Below the pieces are notes generated by a model. It did not search any database. It was not told where the DNA came from and saw only the letters and a list, made by a program, of their open reading frames with translations. Made by a program: the position numbers and the translations under genes. This document shows positions 7,575 through 12,389 of a stretch of DNA of 12,389 nt, one piece after another. The stretch is taken from positions 1-12,389 of the forward strand of contig JAILDD010000236.1 of NCBI GenBank assembly GCA_024689605.1, given 5' to 3'. How positions within the stretch are numbered: the stretch's first letter is position 1; each line of letters opens with the position of its first letter. The stretch comes from Lachnospiraceae bacterium. Lineage in GTDB: Bacteria; Bacillota_A; Clostridia; Lachnospirales; Lachnospiraceae.

Positions 7575-8643
7575 ATACGGCGTACTGCTTATATCGTCCG
7601 TCAGTTATCATCTCACAGATGCTGTTTGAATCCTCATTCTCATCAAGTATCCAGGACGACTCCATAAAGGAACAGTTATAATTCGACAAGGTCTGATACA
7701 CGCAGTCCACCAGTGCCACAGGAAGCCCGCAGCCCCTGTATTCATCCAGCACGCCCCACTCCATTACCTTGACAGTCTTTATGCTTTTTCCCTTAAGCTT
7801 ATTCAGGAAAAAATGTTTTGTCCCGAAGGACTCTCCGGGCTTAGCCAGCTCATTATAGTCAGGATACCAGAGTATAAAACCCACCGGCCTTTCTCCGTCA
7901 AAAGCAAAATAGAGCGAGTCCTCATTTATAAAGAGGAACAGTTCCTTCAGCATCTCCAGGTCATCTTCATAATCCCTGCGGTAATAGTACTTGTGCTCCG
8001 TAAAGCACTCGTTATTAAGATCCGTATAGGCTTTTGCATAGTACTCAAATTTCTTTTTATCAAAAGTCCTGAATTCATATTTACGCTTTAGCTTTGAAAT
8101 AAGCGCGCTGTACTGGTCCAGCTTATGGTCCAAAGTTTTGGCATAATAGGAATTAAGCTTTATGGCCTGACATCCCAGTTCCTTGAAATAATCATTATAG
8201 AATGATGCATTTCCGGGGGATGAGAATGAATTCACTTTGTCATAATGCGAAGCCAGAAAGCCAAGGCCGTAGTTGAGATGACCCGACAGACCTATTACAA
8301 TCCTTTTACAGCCATATTTACTGCCCAGCTTTTCAGCATGACCGATCAGCATTTTAACCGCATCACTGCAGCCTTCCAATGCCTCAAAAAAACAGACCTG
8401 GACATACTCAGGAAGAAGCGGTGCAAATGCGATGATTGCTTCACACAGCACATCCCCGGTATCATCAAGTATCATGACAGGTGTGATCTTAAGATTTTGA
8501 GTAAAATGAAGCTTCTCTGCAAAGATCTCCTCTATCATGAAATAATTATTATCAATGTACTTAGCTTCGCTTTTATACTTTTTTTCGCGAAAGGAAAGAA
8601 ACTGCTTTTTGTCTTTTTTTTCTTCAACAGTCTTAAGTTGCAT
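7555..8643 (-). CDS. GNAT family acyltransferase, YghO-like (362 aa)
   Basis: The C-terminal third carries the GNAT acyl-CoA/pantetheine-binding motif: GVLDEYRGCGLPVALVD (297-313), with the R/QxxGxG/A loop at R303-G304-C305-G306. The closing block ESSWILDENEDSN (328-340), then DGRYKQYAVYEK (348-359), is typical of the YghO-like family, a large GNAT group of about 370-390 residues, so the length fits. Residues 1-50 are lysine-rich and charged. A middle segment with FAFDGERPVGFILWYP (246-261) is a typical GNAT beta strand pair. The gene starts at ATG 8643, overlapping the end of the carrier protein gene by 11 bases, with an AGGGA close upstream. This tight joint to the carrier protein suggests that the pantetheine arm donating the acyl group is that of the ACP rather than CoA (inference). 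The acceptor is unknown. YghO-like proteins have no well-established substrate that I can name. Confidence 0.87.
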   Translation of the reverse strand: MQLKTVEEKKDKKQFLSFREKKYKSEAKYIDNNYFMIEEIFAEKLHFTQNLKITPVMILDDTGDVLCEAIIAFAPLLPEYVQVCFFEALEGCSDAVKMLIGHAEKLGSKYGCKRIVIGLSGHLNYGLGFLASHYDKVNSFSSPGNASFYNDYFKELGCQAIKLNSYYAKTLDHKLDQYSALISKLKRKYEFRTFDKKKFEYYAKAYTDLNNECFTEHKYYYRRDYEDDLEMLKELFLFINEDSLYFAFDGERPVGFILWYPDYNELAKPGESFGTKHFFLNKLKGKSIKTVKVMEWGVLDEYRGCGLPVALVDCVYQTLSNYNCSFMESSWILDENEDSNSICEMITDGRYKQYAVYEKEID

Positions 8644-8866
8644 CGTTCCCTACCAGTGTTTCCAGATAATCGCAGAGCTCGCCTACAGTAACGATATGGA
8701 TATATTTTTCCTCGTCCAGCTCTACGCCGTATTTTTCCTCAAAGATACAGATCAGGTTCAGGAAATCAAAGGAGCTGAGTCCCAGCTCTTTTCTGAAATT
8801 AGTTTCTCTGCTGATTCCCGTAATGTGGTATTCCGAATCAAGTATTTTTTTTATTTCCTCAAACAT
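8633..8866 (-). CDS. Acyl carrier protein, dedicated type (77 aa)
   Basis: This is a small acidic protein of normal ACP length (77 residues). The segment FRKELGLSSFDFLNLICIFEEKYG corresponds to helix II of ACPs in two parts: FRKELGL (24-30) leads to the phosphopantetheine site, where the standard D-S-L is replaced by S31-S32-F33. S32 is the expected modified serine, and DFLNL with an acidic helix follows. A phosphopantetheinyl transferase encoded elsewhere must activate it. It carries acyl thioesters in the cytosol. It sits 19 bases after the AMP-forming ligase gene and overlaps the YghO-like acyltransferase gene, so its likely partners are the ligase that loads it and the acyltransferases and radical SAM proteins that act on its cargo (inference). 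The unusual motif and the absence of fab genes nearby argue against its being the housekeeping fatty-acid ACP. A peptidyl or D-alanyl carrier role cannot be excluded. Confidence 0.9.
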   Translation of the reverse strand: MFEEIKKILDSEYHITGISRETNFRKELGLSSFDFLNLICIFEEKYGVELDEEKYIHIVTVGELCDYLETLVGNDAT

Positions 8867-8885
8867 ATTTAAAGTCCGCTCCGTT

Positions 8886-10457
8886 TTATGTATATAGCTT
8901 CCTGATAATCTTCTTTGAACTGGTCTTCCGGAAAGCCTCCGTCATTATATCGTAATCATCGATCCGCATGTATGACGGCAGGCTCTCATTAAGTGCTTTA
9001 AGGTCTTCCCTGAACTTCTGCTCTTTCTGCTTGCCGTCCTCTCCCATATAGACTTTCGCACAGACGATGCTCACATTATTTATACGTTTTGATACCACCA
9101 GGCTTTCTTCCACTTCCTCGAAAGAATTTATCTTGGCCTCAAGATACTCCGGTGCAATATTTTCGCCGTTCTCCGTAATGATAAGATTCTTTTTGCGTCC
9201 CGTGACGAACACCAGTTTTCCCAAAGTGTATCCTATGTCACCGGTCTTAAAATATTCGCCCTCCATTGCGGCACGGGTTGCTTCCTCATCCTTATAATAG
9301 CCCAACATTACATTAGGACCCTTGACCAGCAGCTCGCCGTCCTCCGCCACTTTGACATCTATGTGTTTCATAATAGTGCCCGCGCTCCCCGGCACATTGT
9401 TGATGGTACGGCTGACGGCTATAGTGGGCGAACACTCGGTCAAGCCGTAACCGTTGAGTATAGTGATGCCTATGTCATCGAACAGTTCCACATACTCACG
9501 GCGAAGCGGCGCACCGCCGCTTACCACAAGCCTAAGTCCCGGAGTAATTATATTTCCGAAAAATTTATGCCTCAGGTCTATCCCCACTTTTCTCAGTGCA
9601 TTGCTAACTTTAATAAGACGCTGAAGGGATTTTTCCTTATTCTGTTTTTTCGCCTCCCGCAGTATGTTGTCATACATGCCTTCGATGACCATTGGCACAG
9701 CTCCGAAAAAGAAGGGATCAAAAGCCTTGATATCCCTGAACAGTTTCTTCACGTCACGGTTAATACAAAGAGTGGTGCCGTTATACAGTGTTGCCAGTAT
9801 GCAGGGATTGAAACCATAGGTATGATGCATGGGAAGAAATGAAAGTGTAGGTGACTTCAGCACATTATTTTCCAGTGTCCCCCTGATGTTCGTTATCACA
9901 TTGTACTGTGTGAGCATCACACCCTTCATCCTTCCGTCAGTGCCGGAGGTGGAAGCAAGTACTGCAAAACGGTCTTTATTTGTCTTTTTTGTTTCTTCAA
10001 AAAATTGCGGAACAGAAATCTCCGTCTTTAGAATATTCTGAAAATTCCGGTCTATATTGAACTTTTTTATTTCCGAATCCCGGTCGACCTTCTTCTCAGT
10101 CCTGTCTGTAACAAAAACAGCAGATACATCGAAACGTTCCAGCATTTCGCCTATGACTTCCGGCGTGGCCTCTCTGTCCATGGGAACTATGACTGAATCC
10201 AGTACTGCAGCAAGATAAATGATTATGTATTCATAACGATTCTCCGACAGTATGGCTATATGTTTTCTGCTTAAACCTTCCTTCTGCAGAAACGCATAAA
10301 CCGATGCCACTCTTTCAACCATCTCCGAATAAGTGACATCAGTGATCTTTTCGCCCTCAAAATAACGCAGGGCAACTACTGATGAAGACTCCTCATAGCG
10401 TCCCCTCAGCATTGCCGCAAAATCGTCATATATGATTGTTTCAAGATATTGTTCCAT
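8886..10457 (-). CDS. AMP-forming acyl ligase, acyl-CoA synthetase/fatty acyl-AMP ligase-like (523 aa)
   Basis: This is a member of the ANL adenylate-forming superfamily. It activates a carboxylic acid with ATP to acyl-AMP and passes it to a thiol, here plausibly the ACP encoded directly downstream. Core motifs in order: phosphate loop STSGTDGRMKGVMLT (169-183), in which the usual proline before Lys-Gly is methionine; LPMHHTYGF (208-216); SGGAPLRREY (313-322); NGYGLTECSP (335-344), with the catalytic Glu at 341; YFKTGDIG (402-409), with Asp407 binding the ribose; VTGRKKNLIITENGENIAPE (418-437), the hinge region; and TSSKKIIR (512-519), with K516 as the C-terminal catalytic lysine where most relatives have SSGK. 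Order and length (523) fit a single-module long-chain acyl-CoA synthetase-type enzyme, not an NRPS module. The ATG at 10457 lies 6 bases after the yigZ stop, with only a weak SD. The substrate chain cannot be derived from the sequence; a fatty acid is the best guess. Confidence 0.92.
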   Translation of the reverse strand: MEQYLETIIYDDFAAMLRGRYEESSSVVALRYFEGEKITDVTYSEMVERVASVYAFLQKEGLSRKHIAILSENRYEYIIIYLAAVLDSVIVPMDREATPEVIGEMLERFDVSAVFVTDRTEKKVDRDSEIKKFNIDRNFQNILKTEISVPQFFEETKKTNKDRFAVLASTSGTDGRMKGVMLTQYNVITNIRGTLENNVLKSPTLSFLPMHHTYGFNPCILATLYNGTTLCINRDVKKLFRDIKAFDPFFFGAVPMVIEGMYDNILREAKKQNKEKSLQRLIKVSNALRKVGIDLRHKFFGNIITPGLRLVVSGGAPLRREYVELFDDIGITILNGYGLTECSPTIAVSRTINNVPGSAGTIMKHIDVKVAEDGELLVKGPNVMLGYYKDEEATRAAMEGEYFKTGDIGYTLGKLVFVTGRKKNLIITENGENIAPEYLEAKINSFEEVEESLVVSKRINNVSIVCAKVYMGEDGKQKEQKFREDLKALNESLPSYMRIDDYDIMTEAFRKTSSKKIIRKLYT

Positions 10458-10463
10458 ATGTAT

Positions 10464-11087
10464 CTACCAGTCTATCTCCACCGGGCGCGGTTCCGATATC
10501 TGTACTTTGCCGCCGGTCAGATCCTTAATTTTCTTTACGGCATCCTCATATACGGACTGTTCAAAGGCACAGGTATAAGTGACATCTGCGCCGTATTCCT
10601 GGGCACATATCCTTGCGTCGGCTGCTTCAATATAATTCTTCACTGCCCCCACATCGGCATATGAAAAAACAATATCAGCTTCCATCCCTGCCCGTATGGG
10701 CACTATCTCGCTTGAGGCAATTGCCTCCTTAAGCGCCTGAGTATATGCCCTTACCAGTCCTCCGGTTCCTAAAAGCGTCCCGCCGAAATACCTGGTCACC
10801 ACCACAACAGCGTCATGTATACCTTCAGATACCAGGGTCTCTAACAGGGGCCGTCCCGCTGTTCCTGAAGGTTCCCCGTCGTCTGAGCATCTGGATATCT
10901 CGTTATTCTCCCCTATCACAAAAGCATAGCAGTTGTGCTTTGCATCCCAGTACTGCTTCTTTACGGAAGCGATCAGCTCCGATGCCTCATTCTCATCCTT
11001 TACGGGACAAAGTCTTGCAATGAAACGGGATTTTTTTTCTTCATATTCACCGGTACCCCCGGTCCTTACGATCCTATACTCAGCCAT
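10464..11087 (-). CDS. yigZ: YigZ/IMPACT (UPF0029) family protein (207 aa)
   Basis: The N-terminal IMPACT domain shows the conserved RCSDDGEPSGTAGRPLLETL block (residues 66-85 from the chosen start) and the RYFGGTLLGTGGLVRAY block (99-115). A C-terminal domain of about 65 residues, as in E. coli YigZ and B. subtilis YvyE, follows; total length of about 205 is normal. The eukaryotic relative IMPACT modulates GCN2 and translation control; the bacterial role is not settled. I chose the ATG at 11087 because GGAGA (11092-11096) sits about 5 bases ahead of it. The ATG at 11102 would add five residues (MYGDR) but places that SD inside the gene. It is the first gene of the minus-strand run and ends 6 bases before the acyl ligase gene, so it is probably cotranscribed with it although its function looks unrelated. 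Confidence 0.93.
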   Translation of the reverse strand: MAEYRIVRTGGTGEYEEKKSRFIARLCPVKDENEASELIASVKKQYWDAKHNCYAFVIGENNEISRCSDDGEPSGTAGRPLLETLVSEGIHDAVVVVTRYFGGTLLGTGGLVRAYTQALKEAIASSEIVPIRAGMEADIVFSYADVGAVKNYIEAADARICAQEYGADVTYTCAFEQSVYEDAVKKIKDLTGGKVQISEPRPVEIDW

Positions 11088-11091
11088 CCGG

Positions 11092-11096
11092 TCTCC
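11092..11096 (-). promoter_or_regulatory. Ribosome binding site deciding the yigZ start
   Basis: GGAGA on the minus strand lies 4-5 bases before the ATG at 11087. The upstream ATG (11102) has no purine-rich element before it, so the shorter protein start is preferred. Confidence 0.6.
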
Positions 11097-11126
11097 ATAC
11101 ATTACTGTATCAAACTATCAGTATAA

Positions 11127-11132
11127 ATTATA
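11127..11132 (-). promoter_or_regulatory. Possible -10 element for yigZ and the operon
   Basis: A perfect TATAAT on the minus strand lies about 40 bases ahead of the yigZ start. No convincing -35 is present at 16-18 bases (CGTGTT, CCGTGT or GCCGTG), so the promoter is weak or needs an activator. No other promoter is obvious before the acyl ligase, so this may drive the whole run from yigZ to rSAM A. Confidence 0.4.
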
Positions 11133-11189
11133 CACTTTTTCGCCGTATAACACGGCCAGAAAAACAAAATTCCCTCCGGGTCCGGTCAG

Positions 11190-11219
11190 TTGATTATAAG
11201 ACGGCGGATTTGGTATAAT
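11190..11219 (+). promoter_or_regulatory. Extended -10 promoter of the class A PBP gene
   Basis: TTGATT (11190-11195) and TATAAT (11214-11219) are separated by 18 bases, and TGG directly before TATAAT makes an extended -10 (TGn). The predicted start of transcription is near 11226, inside a small palindrome (11217-11233). The ribosome site GGGAGG follows at 11235-11240. Confidence 0.65.
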
Positions 11220-11233
11220 TACAAAATGTAATT
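11217..11233. repeat. 7-bp inverted repeat over the PBP transcription start
   Basis: AATTACA and TGTAATT form perfect 7-base arms around an AAA centre. The element starts inside the -10 box and covers the predicted +1, ending just before the SD. It could be a repressor operator or, in RNA, an unstable AT-rich hairpin next to the ribosome site. No regulator is encoded in the window. Confidence 0.45.
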
Positions 11234-11234
11234 T

Positions 11235-11240
11235 GGGAGG
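11235..11240 (+). promoter_or_regulatory. Ribosome binding site of the PBP gene, unusually long spacing
   Basis: GGGAGG is a strong SD, but 12 bases separate it from the ATG at 11253, longer than the usual 5-9. No closer ATG, GTG or TTG in frame exists, so the ATG at 11253 is kept. Confidence 0.55.
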
Positions 11241-11252
11241 TTTCTACCTATT

Positions 11253-12389
11253 ATGAATTATACAAGAAGAGGCATCATAAATAAACAGCATGCCCTCAGT
11301 TCAAAGGGTGTAAAGTTCAAAAAAATGATCTGGATCACCATACTGAAGGCACTGCTTATATGTACCATATCTTTCATTGTCATAGGAAGCTGTATGGGAA
11401 TCGGCATGTTCAAGGGCATAATAGCCGGCGCCCCCAGCATCGCAACCATCGACGTAACTCCTACCGGCTATGCGACAATGCTCTATGACAGTGAGGGACA
11501 CCTGCTGACCAAACTGGTGGCTGAGAATTCCAACAGAACTTACGTTGGCGGGGACAAAATCCCTCAGCAGCTTAAAGACGCTTTCGTAGCTATAGAGGAC
11601 GAAAGATATTATGAACACAACGGTATCGATATCAAAGGTATCATGCGTGCCGCTGCCCTCGGCGCAAAAAACAAGTTCAATTTCTCACAGGGTGCAAGTA
11701 CCATCACCCAGCAGCTCATAAAAAACAGCGTATTCGACAAGTGGGCCACCGGCGAGACAAAGATGGAACGTGTAAAGCGTAAGATACAGGAACAGTACCT
11801 GGCCACAGAGTTGGAAAAAAACATGAGCAAGGATGACATCCTTGTTACTTACATGAACACTATAAACCTCGGCCAGAATACCCTGGGAGTACAGGCCGCG
11901 TCATTGCGCTATTTCGGAAAGCCCGTTTATGAACTCAACCTGTCGGAATGCGCCTGCATTGCCGGCATAACCAAGAATCCTTCAGCATACAATCCCATTA
12001 GTCACCCCGAGAAAAACAACGAGCGCCGCATCACGGTACTTAAGAAAATGCTCGAACTGGGATACATAGACCGGGAGACCTATGACGAAACAGTAGCAGA
12101 TGATGTTTATTCCCGCATAACCGAGGTCAATACACAGTCAAACGAGGAAACGATCTATACATATTTTGAGGATGAGGTGATCGAACAGGTCGTTGAAGAC
12201 CTTACCGAAATGTTCATCAACAGCGGCTATACCGAAGCCCAGGCATCCTCCAAAGCTTATACCCTGCTCTACAGCGGCGGCTTAAGCATATATACCACTC
12301 TTGATCCCACCATACAGTCCATGTGTGATGAGATTTACGCGGATGAAACCAATTATCCCGAAGGAACCAAGTGGTACCTGAATTACAAG
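11253..12389 (+). CDS. Class A penicillin-binding protein (N-terminal 379 codons, runs off the right edge)
   Basis: This is a bifunctional peptidoglycan synthase anchored in the membrane by one N-terminal helix (about 26-58) after a basic cytoplasmic stretch. The GT51 glycosyltransferase domain is complete with its five motifs: EDERYYEHNGID (115-126, catalytic Glu115), GASTITQQLIKN (147-158), RKIQEQYLATELE (176-188, second Glu about 180), YMNTINLGQNTLGVQAA (200-216) and AGITKNPSAYNP (237-248). It polymerises lipid II on the outer face of the membrane. After residue 290 the linker to the transpeptidase begins (GGLSIYTTLDPTIQ at 342-355 is the typical joint); the SxxK serine and later penicillin-binding motifs are beyond the window. 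It is transcribed away from yigZ with its own promoter at 11190-11219, so it is not part of the radical SAM operon. It resembles PBP1A-type proteins of Clostridia; the exact gene name is not assigned. Confidence 0.95.
   Translation, partial: MNYTRRGIINKQHALSSKGVKFKKMIWITILKALLICTISFIVIGSCMGIGMFKGIIAGAPSIATIDVTPTGYATMLYDSEGHLLTKLVAENSNRTYVGGDKIPQQLKDAFVAIEDERYYEHNGIDIKGIMRAAALGAKNKFNFSQGASTITQQLIKNSVFDKWATGETKMERVKRKIQEQYLATELEKNMSKDDILVTYMNTINLGQNTLGVQAASLRYFGKPVYELNLSECACIAGITKNPSAYNPISHPEKNNERRITVLKKMLELGYIDRETYDETVADDVYSRITEVNTQSNEETIYTYFEDEVIEQVVEDLTEMFINSGYTEAQASSKAYTLLYSGGLSIYTTLDPTIQSMCDEIYADETNYPEGTKWYLNYK

Noticed and set aside
11258..11839. Minus-strand open frames opposite the PBP gene
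   Set aside because: The plus strand here encodes all GT51 motifs of a class A PBP; the opposite frames carry no motif and overlap one another.

Overview
The window reads as a chromosomal segment of an anaerobic low-to-moderate GC Bacillota bacterium, most likely a Lachnospiraceae-type Clostridia (Butyrivibrio/Roseburia-like). This rests on purine-rich AGAGG/GGGAGG Shine-Dalgarno sites, AT-rich spacers, a wealth of oxygen-sensitive radical SAM enzymes and the style of the class A penicillin-binding protein. The assignment is inference; no rRNA or other taxonomic marker is present.

Almost everything lies on the minus strand. From right to left (direction of transcription) it holds: a YigZ/IMPACT-family protein (about 11087 to 10464); an acyl-CoA synthetase-like AMP-forming ligase (10457-8886); a small acyl carrier protein (8866-8633); two different GNAT-fold acyltransferases, one YghO-like (8643-7555) and one BioF2/FemAB-like (7574-6465); then four tandem B12-binding-type radical SAM proteins, here called D (6420-5044), C (5030-3687), B (3690-2368) and A (2350-968). 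Overlaps or gaps of 44 bases or less join the genes from yigZ through rSAM A, so they look like one transcription unit. A fifth B12-type radical SAM protein (E) of a different subfamily starts at 775, runs off the left edge and has its own sigma-A-type promoter in the 192-base gap after rSAM A.

At the right, a 165-base divergent control region (11088-11252) separates yigZ from a plus-strand class A penicillin-binding protein (peptidoglycan glycosyltransferase/transpeptidase), of which only the first 379 codons are inside the window.

A plausible joint role (inference): the ligase activates a fatty or other carboxylic acid as acyl-AMP and loads it on the dedicated carrier protein. One or more radical SAM enzymes then change unactivated carbons of the chain (methylation, C-C coupling or rearrangement), and the two acyltransferases move the product to an amine or other acceptor, giving an unusual lipid or acylated metabolite. 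No NRPS or PKS module, ribosomal-peptide precursor or hopanoid (squalene cyclase) gene is visible. The four radical SAM proteins form two related pairs (A with D, B with C), which suggests diversification by duplication. I know of no described pathway with exactly this layout, and this is the most interesting part of the window.
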